In this document: one piece after another, positions 26,786 to 35,344 of the stretch
How positions within the stretch are numbered: position 1 is the stretch's first letter
Layout: each line of letters starts with the position of its first letter
The notes under the pieces: generated by a model
Told to the model about the DNA's origin: nothing
Database searches by the model: none
Seen by the model: the letters and a program-made list of their open reading frames with translations, nothing else
Made by a program: the position numbers and the translations under genes
DNA from: Lachnospiraceae bacterium
Lineage (GTDB): Bacteria > Bacillota > Clostridia > Lachnospirales > Lachnospiraceae
Assembly: GCA_024696825.1 (NCBI GenBank)
Contig: JAILGL010000106.1
Coordinates: 1 to 56,588, forward strand
Direction of reading: 5' to 3'
Length of the DNA stretch: 56,588 nucleotides

Positions 26786-26797
26786 AAATCCCTCACA

Positions 26798-27808
26798 TTA
26801 ATTAATATGTTCTTTTATGAGCCCATTTACATTTTCTTCTGTGAATGAGATACACTGAAGAATGGCATTTTTAATTTCCTTGGCATCACTGCTTCCATGA
26901 GCCTTAATAACAAGACCGTTAAGACCTAACATAGGAGCTCCTCCTACATCACTGGCAGTTACATTAAAGCCCTTAATAGCTTCCTTTAAAGCAGGCTTTA
27001 TAAGTGCTCCACCAATCTTACTTCTTGTATTAGTCATGATAGCACCCTTAACTAACTTAAGGAGTGTACTTCCAAGACCTTCATAAAGCTTAAGGATAAC
27101 ATTTCCCACAAAGGCATCACATACAATAACATCACAGACACCCTGAGGAATTTCCTTAGCCTCAACACTACCGATAAAGTTAATATCTGTACAATCTCTA
27201 AGAAGTGGGAAGGTTTCATGAACAAGCTTATTACCCTTTTCTTCTTCAACACCTACGTTTACAATACCCACTCTTGGATTTTTAATCCCCATAATGTGCT
27301 CCATATATACAGAACCCATCTTTGCAAACTGCACAAGATTAATAGGCTTTGCATCCATGTTAGCACCACAGTCTATAAGAAGAGACATACCATTAACAGT
27401 TGGAAGCATAGGTGCAAGGGGTGCTCTGTCAACACCCTTAATTCTACCTACTACAAACTGACCACCAACTAAGATAGCTCCTGTACTACCTGCAGAAACA
27501 AATGCATCTCCCTCGTCGTTTTTAAGCATTTTCATACCAACAACAAGTGAAGAATCCTTTTTCTTTCTAATAGCCATAACCGGAGGATCATTAAAATCTA
27601 TAACCTCTGATGCGCCCTTAATACTTAATCTATCCTTGTCATAGTCACTATATTTACCTAACTCCTCGTTAATCTTATCTTCAATACCAACAAGGGTTAC
27701 CTCTATCTGATCCGATTCCTTTAAAGCAAGCACTGCTCCCTCAACAGTAGAAACAGGTGCAAAGTCACCGCCCATAGCATCTAATACTACTCTTACTCTC
27801 TCACTCAT
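26798..27808 (-). CDS. plsX: phosphate acyltransferase
   Basis: PlsX makes acyl-phosphate from acyl-ACP for PlsY in phospholipid synthesis. The 336-residue protein has VVLDAMGGDFAPVSTVEGAV near the start, VSAGSTGAILVGGQFVVGRI, LIDCGANMDAKPINLVQFA, and GLNGLVIKAHGSSDAKEIKN at the C-terminus. The start is ATG 27808, with GGAG 8 nt upstream; an in-frame ATG at 27826 includes the Shine-Dalgarno site. It heads the run plsX-acpP-rnc-smc-ftsY and has its own promoter and a structured leader. Confidence 0.97.
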   Translation of the reverse strand: MSERVRVVLDAMGGDFAPVSTVEGAVLALKESDQIEVTLVGIEDKINEELGKYSDYDKDRLSIKGASEVIDFNDPPVMAIRKKKDSSLVVGMKMLKNDEGDAFVSAGSTGAILVGGQFVVGRIKGVDRAPLAPMLPTVNGMSLLIDCGANMDAKPINLVQFAKMGSVYMEHIMGIKNPRVGIVNVGVEEEKGNKLVHETFPLLRDCTDINFIGSVEAKEIPQGVCDVIVCDAFVGNVILKLYEGLGSTLLKLVKGAIMTNTRSKIGGALIKPALKEAIKGFNVTASDVGGAPMLGLNGLVIKAHGSSDAKEIKNAILQCISFTEENVNGLIKEHIN

Positions 27809-27840
27809 AGTTTTTTCTCCTAACATTTATAATAAGCATT

Positions 27841-27851
27841 TTAGGGCCTAA
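27841..27851. promoter_or_regulatory. small palindrome in the plsX leader
   Basis: TTAGG-G-CCTAA, a perfect 5-1-5 inverted repeat, lies between the predicted start site and the plsX ribosome binding site. It recalls the outer half-sites of FapR-type fatty acid operators, but it is shorter and misplaced relative to the promoter, so an operator role is only a guess. Confidence 0.25.
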
Positions 27852-27860
27852 GCAATATAA

Positions 27861-27882
27861 ATATAAGCAATCAAGCTTATAT
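27861..27882 (-). promoter_or_regulatory. hairpin in the plsX leader
   Basis: Perfect 8-bp arms ATATAAGC and GCTTATAT are separated by six bases. They begin about 20 nt into the predicted transcript. This may be an operator or mRNA structure; no downstream U-run is present. Confidence 0.4.
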
Positions 27883-27907
27883 CTACAGACATAAAGGCAC
27901 AACTTAT

Positions 27908-27936
27908 ATTGTAGCCCAAATCATTGATTATTGCAA
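27908..27936 (-). promoter_or_regulatory. plsX operon promoter
   Basis: Minus strand: -35 TTGCAA (27936-27931), 17 bp, then -10 TACAAT (27913-27908). The leader would be about 93 nt. Confidence 0.65.
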
Positions 27937-28002
27937 GAAATTTGCAAAGAAAAATGCGATAAAATAACGATAAATTAAAGAAATCTATAGAATTACACTT
28001 AA

Positions 28003-28053
28003 GAAAAAAATGAAAAAGAGTCTCCTCGGGTAAATAAGCCCAAATCGACTCTT
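28003..28053 (-). terminator. intrinsic terminator after rpsU
   Basis: The arms AAGAGTC (28047-28053) and GACTCTT (28016-28022) enclose an inner GGG/CCC pair. T-rich RNA follows. It begins 25 nt after the rpsU stop. Confidence 0.8.
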
Positions 28054-28077
28054 AAATCATTTAAAATTAATCAAAAA

Positions 28078-28251
28078 TTAATACTTGCGCTTACGAGCTG
28101 CCTCAGACTTCTTCTTACGACGAACGCTTGGCTTCTCATAATGCTCGCGCTTACGAATTTCCTGCTGGATACCAGCTTTAGCACAGTTTCTCTTGAAACG
28201 GCGTAAAGCACTATCCAAAGTCTCATTCTCTTTTACGATAACATTTGACAT
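28078..28251 (-). CDS. rpsU: 30S ribosomal protein S21
   Basis: A short gene of 57 residues. The translation begins [20 protein letters not shown], continues [20 protein letters not shown] and ends in a Lys/Arg-rich tail. This matches S21, a late-assembling protein of the small subunit needed in many bacteria for translation initiation. The start is ATG 28251; a strong GGAGGGAGG lies rather far upstream (about 14 nt). The gene has its own promoter overlapping the alaS stop and its own terminator. Confidence 0.97.
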   Translation of the reverse strand: MSNVIVKENETLDSALRRFKRNCAKAGIQQEIRKREHYEKPSVRRKKKSEAARKRKY

Positions 28252-28318
28252 AGTCTCACACCTAACCTCCCTCCAGTTGTAAATTATGCGAACATCACCA
28301 ACTGCATGGGATAATATT

Positions 28319-28330
28319 TTTTCGCGAAAA
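28319..28330. promoter_or_regulatory. 12-bp palindrome in the rpsU leader
   Basis: TTTTCGCGAAAA is a perfect palindrome about 30 nt downstream of the predicted rpsU start site. It could be a protein-binding site; it has no loop, so it is a poor RNA hairpin. Confidence 0.3.
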
Positions 28331-28362
28331 CCTAAACTTAAGATTTCGCATGCACAAAGTAA

Positions 28363-28391
28363 ATTATATGCTTATAAATCACATAAGTCAA
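28363..28391 (-). promoter_or_regulatory. rpsU promoter overlapping the alaS stop codon
   Basis: Minus strand: -35 TTGACT (28391-28386), 17 bp, then a perfect -10 TATAAT (28368-28363). The -35 covers the alaS TGA at 28388-28390. One of the best promoter matches in the window. Confidence 0.75.
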
Positions 28392-31060
28392 GCATTTTTT
28401 AACTGTTCTTCCACAAGTTCCCATGCTCTGTTCACAGCATCATTAACTCCTGCAGGGTTTTTACCGCCTGCCTGAGCCATATTAGGACGTCCACCGCCGC
28501 CACCGCCAACAAGCTTAGCTACCTCTTTTATAAGGTTTCCGGCGTGTGCACCCTTCTTAACTGCTTCATCTGTAGCCATAACAACTATGCTAACCTTTTC
28601 ACCCTTATCAGAAATAAGAACTATAAATGATTCTCCAAGCTTCTCCTTGGTGCTGTCACCAAGAGTTCTAAGATCATTCATCTCAATGTCCTTAATATTC
28701 ATAACAAGAGCCTTAACACCATTAATATCCTTAGCCTTTTCTGTAACATCACCAGCTGAAGAATTAGCAAGCTTAGCCTTTAAGCTCTCGTTCTCCTGAG
28801 AAAGAGCTTTAATCTCCTTCATAAGCTGATCAATCTTATCCTGAAGCATTTCAGGCTTAATCTTAAGGCCATTAGAAACATTTTTAAGAATTTCTTCACT
28901 GTCAGAAAGATATTTAATAAGTCCTTTTCCTGTAAGAGCCTCTATTCTTCTTACACCTGAAGAAATACCGCTTTCAGAGATAATCTTAAAGTTAGTAATC
29001 TCTGAAGTATTCTTAACATGAGTACCACCGCAAAGCTCTACAGAGTAATCACCCATATTTACAACACGTACAGTCTCGCCATACTTCTCACCGAAGAGAG
29101 CTGTTGCACCTGTTTTCTTAGCTTCATCAATACTCATTTCCTTAGTATCAACACTTAAGGCAGCGCTAATTTCTTTATTTACAATCTCTTCTACCTTTTT
29201 AACCTCTTCATCAGTCATAGCCTGGAAATGTGAAAAGTCAAATCTAAGTCTGTCGCCATCCACATAGGAACCCTCCTGTGCAACGTGGTTTCCAAGCACA
29301 TCCTTTAAAGCCTGCTGTAAAAGGTGTGTAGCACTGTGATTGCAGGCTGTATTCTTACGATTAGTCTCATCTACCTTAAGGCTAACCTTATCACCTGCAT
29401 AAAATGCACCCTTTATAACTGTACCTACATGAGCTACCTTAGAACCCGGAACATGAATAGTATCAGTAACCTTAAATGTAGCATTTTCAGTTTCAATTAT
29501 ACCTGTATCAGCATTCTGACCACCCATGGTACCATAAAATGGAGTTTCCTTAGTGAGAATACTTCCCTTATCACCCTCAGTAAGAGCATCTACAAGAGTC
29601 TCACTCTCATCATCACTCTTAACCATATAAGCGATTTCGGAATCATAGCTAAGGTTGTCATAGCCTACAAATACTGTATTATCCTTAGGGTCTAATTCAA
29701 GATAAACTGTCTCATCAGCACCCATGTAATTAGCTTTCTTTCTCTTCTCTCTGGCACGGGTTCTCTGCTCCTCCATGGAAGCATTGAAACCATCCTCATC
29801 TACTTGGATACCTGACTCTTCAAGAATCTCACGGGTAATATCAAGAGGGAAGCCATAGGTATCATAAAGCTTAAATGCAAGTGCACCGTCAAGCACCTTC
29901 TTATTCTCAGCTTCAAGATCCTTCTTCATACCATTTAAAATATTTAATCCCTGGTCGATGGTTTTGTTAAAGTTAACCTCTTCCTGAGAAAGAACCTTTA
30001 AAATGTACTCCTGTCTGTCGAAGATTTCAGGATAACCATCCTTCTGCTCATCGATAACAGTCTGTGAAATCTTATATAAGAATAAATCATTAATACCAAG
30101 CTTTCTTCCATGTCTTGCTGCTCTTCTTATAAGACGTCTTAAGACATAGCCACGGCCTTCATTAGAAGGAAGTACACCATCAGAAATAAGAAATGTAGCG
30201 CTTCTCATATGGTCTGTAATAAGTCTTATGGAAACATCAGTCTCATGATCAACACCATACTCCTTGCCTGAAATCTCACAAATCTTATCTCTTATAGCCT
30301 TCATGGTATCAATATCAAATACGGAATCCACATCCTGAACAACAACTGCAAGACGCTCTAATCCCATACCTGTATCTATATTCTTATTCTCAAGCTCTGT
30401 GTAATTACCATTACCATCACCTTCAAACTGTGTAAATACGTTGTTCCAAACCTCCATAAAGCGGTCACACTCACAACCCACCTTACAGTCAGGCTTACCA
30501 CAGCCGTACTTCTCTCCTCTGTCATAGTAAATCTCTGAACAAGGACCACAAGGACCTGCACCATGCTCCCAGAAGTTATCACATTCACCATTCTCATCTC
30601 TGTAGAATCTGGTAATCTTCTCAGCAGGAATTCCAATCTCCTTATTCCAGATATCAAAAGCCTCTTCATCCTCACCATATACTGAAGGATAAAGTCTTTC
30701 AGGATCCATACCTAAATCCTTTGTAAGAAATTCCCAGGACCAGTTAATAGCCTCGCGCTTAAAATAGTCTCCAAAGGAGAAGTTTCCAAGCATTTCAAAG
30801 AAGGTAAGATGTCTGGCTGTCTTACCAACGTTATCTATATCACCGGTTCTAACACATTTCTGACAGGTGGTAACTCTCTTTCTAGGTGGAACCTCCTGAC
30901 CTGTGAAATATGGCTTAAGTGGAGCCATACCGGCGTTAATAAGTAATAATGAATTGTCGTTATGTGGTACAAGGGAAAAGCTGTCCATCTTAAGATGACC
31001 ATTCTTTTCAAAAAACTCCAAGTACATTCTTCTAAGTTGATTTACTGTTCTCTTTTCCAT
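28388..31060 (-). CDS. alaS: alanyl-tRNA synthetase
   Basis: AlaRS charges tRNA-Ala and edits mischarged Ser and Gly. The 890-residue protein has a class II core (motif region RVTTCQKCVRTGDIDNVGK and RHLTFFEMLGNFSFGDYF), an editing domain with zinc ligands in CNHSATHLLQQALKDVLG and ELCGGTHVKNTSEI, a short coiled coil near residues 725-755, and a C-terminal DHHA1-like domain with VGGGGGGRPNMAQAGG. The start is ATG 31060, with GGAG 6 nt upstream; an in-frame upstream ATG at 31087 lacks support. The leader is only about 53 nt, too short for a T-box. Confidence 0.98.
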   Translation of the reverse strand: MEKRTVNQLRRMYLEFFEKNGHLKMDSFSLVPHNDNSLLLINAGMAPLKPYFTGQEVPPRKRVTTCQKCVRTGDIDNVGKTARHLTFFEMLGNFSFGDYFKREAINWSWEFLTKDLGMDPERLYPSVYGEDEEAFDIWNKEIGIPAEKITRFYRDENGECDNFWEHGAGPCGPCSEIYYDRGEKYGCGKPDCKVGCECDRFMEVWNNVFTQFEGDGNGNYTELENKNIDTGMGLERLAVVVQDVDSVFDIDTMKAIRDKICEISGKEYGVDHETDVSIRLITDHMRSATFLISDGVLPSNEGRGYVLRRLIRRAARHGRKLGINDLFLYKISQTVIDEQKDGYPEIFDRQEYILKVLSQEEVNFNKTIDQGLNILNGMKKDLEAENKKVLDGALAFKLYDTYGFPLDITREILEESGIQVDEDGFNASMEEQRTRAREKRKKANYMGADETVYLELDPKDNTVFVGYDNLSYDSEIAYMVKSDDESETLVDALTEGDKGSILTKETPFYGTMGGQNADTGIIETENATFKVTDTIHVPGSKVAHVGTVIKGAFYAGDKVSLKVDETNRKNTACNHSATHLLQQALKDVLGNHVAQEGSYVDGDRLRFDFSHFQAMTDEEVKKVEEIVNKEISAALSVDTKEMSIDEAKKTGATALFGEKYGETVRVVNMGDYSVELCGGTHVKNTSEITNFKIISESGISSGVRRIEALTGKGLIKYLSDSEEILKNVSNGLKIKPEMLQDKIDQLMKEIKALSQENESLKAKLANSSAGDVTEKAKDINGVKALVMNIKDIEMNDLRTLGDSTKEKLGESFIVLISDKGEKVSIVVMATDEAVKKGAHAGNLIKEVAKLVGGGGGGRPNMAQAGGKNPAGVNDAVNRAWELVEEQLKNA

Positions 31061-31119
31061 GATTATCTCCATTCTACTGTAACACACAGTATAATAGTTA
31101 TTTTTACATACAATATAGT

Positions 31120-31148
31120 ATTATAGAATATTCCAAGACAATTTGCAA
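31120..31148 (-). promoter_or_regulatory. alaS promoter
   Basis: Minus strand: -35 TTGCAA (31148-31143), 17 bp, then a perfect -10 TATAAT (31125-31120). It lies between the terminator of the upstream gene and alaS. Confidence 0.75.
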
Positions 31149-31172
31149 TAAAAGAAATACAGACAATCAGAC

Positions 31173-31227
31173 AAAAAAAGCCACAGAGCAAAAATCATAT
31201 AATAAATGATAAAATGGCCCTGTGGCT
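31173..31227 (-). terminator. intrinsic terminator after the secreted Ig-like protein gene
   Basis: An 11-bp stem (AGCCACAG plus three more pairs, one G-U) with arms 31217-31227 and 31179-31189 is followed by seven U residues. The large loop contains a second small hairpin. Confidence 0.88.
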
Positions 31228-31278
31228 AAAGCTTTATATTATATTTTATTATCTGGTTAAATGTATATAACTATAGGA

Positions 31279-32574
31279 TTAAAGCTCCTCTCCAACCGCT
31301 TTATAGTTATTAGCTGTTATATGCATGAACTGGTCTTCAAATGAATACCATCTCTGATCCTTTGTTGAATAATAAACATCCATATATCTGTCAGAGTCTG
31401 CACCACTTGTACTTGCAAATACCATGTAGGTAGTTGGTCTTGTACCAGTGATGGTTTGCTGCTTAGGAATAAAATATGGTCCAATATACATCTTAAGAAC
31501 GAATGGCTCATCTGGTGTATAGTTGTTATAAGGTGATGAACCTGCAAAATAACTCTTATAAACATTAGGACCACTGTACTTATAAGCGTCCTTCATGGAT
31601 AAGGTTGCTGTTTCCTGTGTAACATAGGATATATTCATAGATTCAGCAGGTCCATTAATATACTCAAACATATCATAGATAGGATCATCATGACCTAAAG
31701 GATCTTTAGTAGTTCCTGTAAATGTACATGCTGCACAAATTGCAGCAGCCATAGCATTAAATCCACCACGGCGTACCCTTGTTAAAGAGGTATCATCTGG
31801 TACATCCTCTGAAGCATAGCCAAGAGCCTCATCATCCTCAGGATAAGCAAAGAATGTCTTAATTCCTTCTAAAGAAGTTGGAAGCTTTCTAAATGTATAT
31901 GTAGCTGTTTCACATTCAGTATCCTTTTCTGCTACTCCATCTGTAACATTATAACCATCAGCTAAAAGTTCTTCTTTTGTAGTTGTCTCAGTATTAAATG
32001 TAAACTCAACATGCTTTATTTCTGTACCATATTCAACAGTAACATCCTTACTAAAATCAAAATCATCTACAACCGCAGGACTCTCACTAGCCTCAGCACT
32101 TGATGAAGGTGAAGCACTTACATCAGCACTTGATGAAGGTGAAGCACTTGCATATGCGCTTGCTGATGGTGATGCACTTGCATCTGCACTAGCTGATGGT
32201 GAAGCGCTTACAACTGCACTAGCTGAAGGTGATGTACTTTCAGTGGTTGTTGCAGCTTTCTTAACTGTAACCTTACACTTATACTTCTTCTTCTTAAATA
32301 TAGCTGTAATTGTAGCCTTACCCGCCTTCTTAGCGGTAATCTTACCCTTTTTAACTGTAGCAACCTTCTTGTTAGAGGTCTTCCACTTAGCATTCTTAAT
32401 CTTCTTATTACCCTTCTTTAAGGTAATAGTTTTCTTTTTACCAACCTTAAGTGTTAACTTTGTCTTTGATAGCTTTATCTTCTTTGCAGCTTCAGAATTA
32501 GCAGGAACTGTAAAACAGCCTACTACAAGAGCTGCAGACAAAGCTACACCAATTGCTTTTTTAAATAGTTTCAT
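31279..32574 (-). CDS. secreted Lys-rich Big_2-like protein with Ser/Ala/Pro linker
   Basis: A 431-residue exported protein. An N-terminal signal (residues 1-28) contains VVGC, so it may be either a lipoprotein cleaved before C20 or a secreted protein cleaved after SEA. Residues 32-106 form one Big_2-type Ig-like domain that is very rich in Lys (TLKVGKKKTITLKKGNKKI and KVATVKKGKITAKKAG). Residues 115-166 are five 10-residue repeats of the SPSASADASA type, a flexible linker. The C-terminal 260 residues are acidic and not recognised. The start is ATG 32574, 6-7 nt after AAAGGAG. It probably sits on the cell surface, held to anionic wall polymer by the Lys-rich domain; that is inference. Confidence 0.8.
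   Translation of the reverse strand: MKLFKKAIGVALSAALVVGCFTVPANSEAAKKIKLSKTKLTLKVGKKKTITLKKGNKKIKNAKWKTSNKKVATVKKGKITAKKAGKATITAIFKKKKYKCKVTVKKAATTTESTSPSASAVVSASPSASADASASPSASAYASASPSSSADVSASPSSSAEASESPAVVDDFDFSKDVTVEYGTEIKHVEFTFNTETTTKEELLADGYNVTDGVAEKDTECETATYTFRKLPTSLEGIKTFFAYPEDDEALGYASEDVPDDTSLTRVRRGGFNAMAAAICAACTFTGTTKDPLGHDDPIYDMFEYINGPAESMNISYVTQETATLSMKDAYKYSGPNVYKSYFAGSSPYNNYTPDEPFVLKMYIGPYFIPKQQTITGTRPTTYMVFASTSGADSDRYMDVYYSTKDQRWYSFEDQFMHITANNYKAVGEEL
32077..32232. repeat. 30-bp coding tandem repeat (SPSASADASA units)
   Basis: Five imperfect 30-bp units encode the Ser/Ala/Pro linker of the surface protein. The units differ in codons and in the residues at positions 4 and 7-8. 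Confidence 0.8.
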
Positions 32575-32621
32575 AAATTTGCTCCTTTCATTCTATTAAT
32601 TAAGAATAAATCATTAGCAAA

Positions 32622-32650
32622 ATAGTACCAAATATATATGATAAAATCAA
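32622..32650 (-). promoter_or_regulatory. promoter of the secreted Ig-like protein gene
   Basis: Minus strand: -35 TTGATT (32650-32645), 17 bp, then -10 TACTAT (32627-32622), giving a leader of about 40 nt. Confidence 0.55.
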
Positions 32651-32725
32651 GTCATTATAATTACAATCCCTTAACAATAAATATTTGAAAGAAGGTAAAA
32701 TTAACAAAAACACCGAAAAATAGGC

Positions 32726-32753
32726 AAAAAAAAACTCTAAGCAATGCTTAGAG
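32726..32753 (-). terminator. terminator after tRNA-Glu
   Basis: An 8-bp stem CTCTAAGC with a 3-nt loop is followed by nine U residues. It begins about 20 nt after the tRNA 3' end. Confidence 0.88.
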
Positions 32754-32773
32754 AATTTTAAAAACTTATAAAG

Positions 32774-32845
32774 CAGTCTGTAGGGGAATCGAACCCCTGT
32801 TTTCGCCGTGAGAGGGCGACGTCTTAGCCCCTTGACCAACAGACC
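32774..32845 (-). tRNA. tRNA-Glu (anticodon CTC)
   Basis: The 72-nt sequence folds into a cloverleaf. Acceptor GGTCTGT pairs with ACAGACT. The anticodon stem is TCGCC/GGCGA with loop CTCTCAC, so the anticodon is CTC and it reads GAG. The T arm is AGGGG-TTCGATT-CCCCT. The discriminator base is G and CCA is not encoded. The D arm and body match Firmicutes tRNA-Glu. It has its own promoter and terminator, so it is a single-tRNA transcript. Confidence 0.95.
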
Positions 32846-32870
32846 ATATTGTTTAGCAACAACAATGAAT

Positions 32871-32899
32871 ACTATAAACTAATTCATTTAAAAAAGCAA
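32871..32899 (-). promoter_or_regulatory. tRNA-Glu promoter
   Basis: Minus strand: -35 TTGCTT (32899-32894), 17 bp, then -10 TATAGT (32876-32871). The predicted start lies about 19 nt before the tRNA 5' end. Confidence 0.65.
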
Positions 32900-33063
32900 G
32901 CACTTTTTTTGAAAATTTTTAAAAATTTTTCAAACCCCTTATTTTACTTAGTTTAAAGGGTGTTATTAAAAACCAAAATAATAATAAATTTCTAAAATTA
33001 ATGCAAAAATCAAATTAGGGAAGGTATATTTTCATGATAAATAATCCCTCTTTCTTATGCACA

Positions 33064-33732
33064 TCAGTCCTTTGAGGACGCTTCCTCCACAAATCTTGGA
33101 AGATGCATAATCTGCAAATCTGACATGTGATAATTTAAATATTTCATTTTCTCATATTTTTCACTATGATAGACTCTCTGAAATGCCAGAAGAACATTCA
33201 TATCATAGGCATTAAACTCGTCAATCATCATATTAATGGCAGTCTCACTGTCAAATGCTTTTCTATATGGTCTGTCTGAAGTAAGAGCTGCAAATACATC
33301 GCAGGTCCTTAAGATTCTGGACATAAATGGTATCTCATCCCCTTTTAGTCCATCAGGATAACCGCTTCCATCTACATTTTCATGATGATAATAAACTGCA
33401 TCAACTATTTTTCTGCTGTAATTATTCTCCATAAGAATTATGGCACTATGTCTTGAATGCTGTCTTACATAGCCCATCTGCTCTACAACCATCTTATTCA
33501 TAAGTCCTCTGTTAAGGTACTTATTAAGTCTGAGCTTCCCTATATCGTGAAGAACTCCTGCAATAGTAATATCAGTAACAAAGGAAGTATCCATTTCTAA
33601 TTCCTCTGCCACAAGCTTTGCAAGATTACTCACTACTATTCCATGAGCCATCTCAGCGTATACATTTTCTATTTCCTGCTGGCTAAGGCCTTCACATTCC
33701 ATAACCAGTTTTTCTAAGTAATCTTCTTCCAT
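33064..33732 (-). CDS. HD-GYP domain phosphohydrolase
   Basis: A 222-residue protein that is almost entirely an HD-GYP domain. It has the HD motif VLHDIGKLRLNKYLNRG, then HHENVDGSGYPDGLKGDEIP with the GYP triplet, and the following helix RILRTCDVFAALTSDRPYR. Such domains hydrolyse cyclic di-GMP or related dinucleotides. There is no attached receiver or sensor domain, so it may be constitutive or controlled by protein partners. The start is ATG 33732, 6 nt after the hemZ stop, with GGGG about 12 nt upstream. It is last in the rel-MBL-hemZ cluster. Confidence 0.88.
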   Translation of the reverse strand: MEEDYLEKLVMECEGLSQQEIENVYAEMAHGIVVSNLAKLVAEELEMDTSFVTDITIAGVLHDIGKLRLNKYLNRGLMNKMVVEQMGYVRQHSRHSAIILMENNYSRKIVDAVYYHHENVDGSGYPDGLKGDEIPFMSRILRTCDVFAALTSDRPYRKAFDSETAINMMIDEFNAYDMNVLLAFQRVYHSEKYEKMKYLNYHMSDLQIMHLPRFVEEASSKD

Positions 33733-33738
33733 AAGTAA

Positions 33739-35334
33739 TTAACCCCTTAAGCCTCTCTCAATGTAATCTGTTAAGCTTTTTACGTTAGATGTACGCTTAA
33801 CTATCTGTTTGTCCTTATCATATGCTTTTGTGGAAGCACCTGCCCCAACGCCTATTATAGACTGCACTTCCTCCATAATAAGAATGTTATATAAACATTC
33901 CTTGCCAGCCTTTGAAAAGCCGATATTTTCCTGCCCGGAACTCCCAAAATGTCCCTTGGCATTTTTCTGTCTATACATGTAATATGGCATATATCCATGT
34001 TTTTCAAGCTTTTCGCAGCTTAGCTCTATCATTTTTTCCAGTAAAATATCCTTCTTTAGAATTATTTCTTCCATGGAATTATGAGAATTCTCTGATTCAT
34101 CCTTTAAGTCCTTTAACCCTTTTGAATACTCCTCTTCAAGCTTTGGTCTTAGGGCACTTGCACGCTTTACCACAAGTGAATGCACTGTAATATTGTCAGG
34201 TGCAAGCTCTATAAGCTCATTAAGAGTATAGCAAAAATCCTCTAAGCTCTCTCCCGGAAGCCCTGCTATAAGGTCAGCATTTACAGAGTCAAAGCCACAT
34301 TTTTTTGCAAGAGAAAAAATTTCTTTAACCTGACTTACATTATGAGCTCTTCCAATAAGCTTTAATGTATCATCATTCATAGTCTGTGGATTTATGGATA
34401 TTCTCTGCACCCCTGCATCCTTTAAAAGCCTTAATTTATTATAATCCAAGCTATCCGGTCTTCCTGCTTCACAGGTGTATTCTGTTACCTTATCCATGTC
34501 AAAGGTTTCATTTACACAATCAAGAAGGACCTTTAATTCTTCGCAATTTAAGGCTGTAGGCGTACCTCCACCTATATAGATACTCAAAGGAGCACTTCCA
34601 TATTTCTCACTAACCTCTTTAATTTCCTTTTTTAAAACCTTTAGATAATCCTCTACATACTGACTTACTGCACTATACTTATAGGCCGCAAATGAACAAT
34701 ATTCACATCTGGTTGGGCAAAATGGTATGCCTATATAAAGGCTGTAACCCTCATGCACCCTTTCCATGCCAATACTATTTAATATATCAAATTCCTTTGA
34801 AGCAATACCTGCTATAAGTTTTTTCTTATCATCTCTAAGAGCATATTCTTTTTCCAGGGCACTGCTTACATCATGAAAAGAAAGCCCGTCACGAAAGTAA
34901 TTCAGGGCATTTTTTGTAGGCCTTATACCTGTAAGAGTTCCCCAGGTCGGCTCCCTGTAAATGTAATTAAATGAGTCTTTTTCAACCTCTTCCATCATGC
35001 TTCTCACAAGCTGTAAAATGGTTCTTTTCAACTCATTTTTATATTTTAATCTATGTGGATTTTTAGAGCCATCCTCGTGCTTTAAAAAGCTTCCCTCTAT
35101 CTGAACATTTCTTTCAAATGTAAGACTAAAGCTTTTAAGCCTTACGGAAACTCTAAAGCTCTTCTCAAAAAGCTCTATATAAAAAGTCATATTAGAGTCT
35201 GCGCTATTCTCATTAATATCCTCTTTCTCCCCTAAATCCGTAAAGCTCTTAAACTCCTCCAAAGGAAAGCAGGTCTTTAAAAGCGCAGTTATCTCGTAAT
35301 CAAAATCTAAAAAATTATATCTTATATTTATCAT
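33739..35334 (-). CDS. hemZ: coproporphyrinogen dehydrogenase / radical SAM protein HemZ
   Basis: A 531-residue radical SAM protein. The [4Fe-4S] motif is CPTRCEYCSF (near residue 210), followed by LSIYIGGGTPTALN and PQTMNDDTLKLIGRAHN, typical of the HemN/HemZ group. The 200-residue N-terminal extension before the radical SAM core identifies HemZ rather than HemN. It may oxidise coproporphyrinogen or act as a heme chaperone or other HemN-like enzyme. The start is ATG 35334, 10 nt after the upstream stop; no convincing Shine-Dalgarno site is visible, suggesting translational coupling. Confidence 0.9.
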   Translation of the reverse strand: MINIRYNFLDFDYEITALLKTCFPLEEFKSFTDLGEKEDINENSADSNMTFYIELFEKSFRVSVRLKSFSLTFERNVQIEGSFLKHEDGSKNPHRLKYKNELKRTILQLVRSMMEEVEKDSFNYIYREPTWGTLTGIRPTKNALNYFRDGLSFHDVSSALEKEYALRDDKKKLIAGIASKEFDILNSIGMERVHEGYSLYIGIPFCPTRCEYCSFAAYKYSAVSQYVEDYLKVLKKEIKEVSEKYGSAPLSIYIGGGTPTALNCEELKVLLDCVNETFDMDKVTEYTCEAGRPDSLDYNKLRLLKDAGVQRISINPQTMNDDTLKLIGRAHNVSQVKEIFSLAKKCGFDSVNADLIAGLPGESLEDFCYTLNELIELAPDNITVHSLVVKRASALRPKLEEEYSKGLKDLKDESENSHNSMEEIILKKDILLEKMIELSCEKLEKHGYMPYYMYRQKNAKGHFGSSGQENIGFSKAGKECLYNILIMEEVQSIIGVGAGASTKAYDKDKQIVKRTSNVKSLTDYIERGLRG

Positions 35335-35344
35335 ATCTGTATCG

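Noticed and set aside
31061-31140. T-box riboswitch before alaS
   Set aside because: The leader is only about 53 nt after a clear promoter and has no T-box core or antiterminator.
32600-32839. 79-residue minus-strand frame upstream of the Ig-like protein
   Set aside because: It runs through tRNA-Glu and its terminator, so it is not a protein gene.
33017-33049. Terminator after the HD-GYP gene
   Set aside because: Only a 5-bp stem with a 23-nt loop and a broken T-run; too weak to call.
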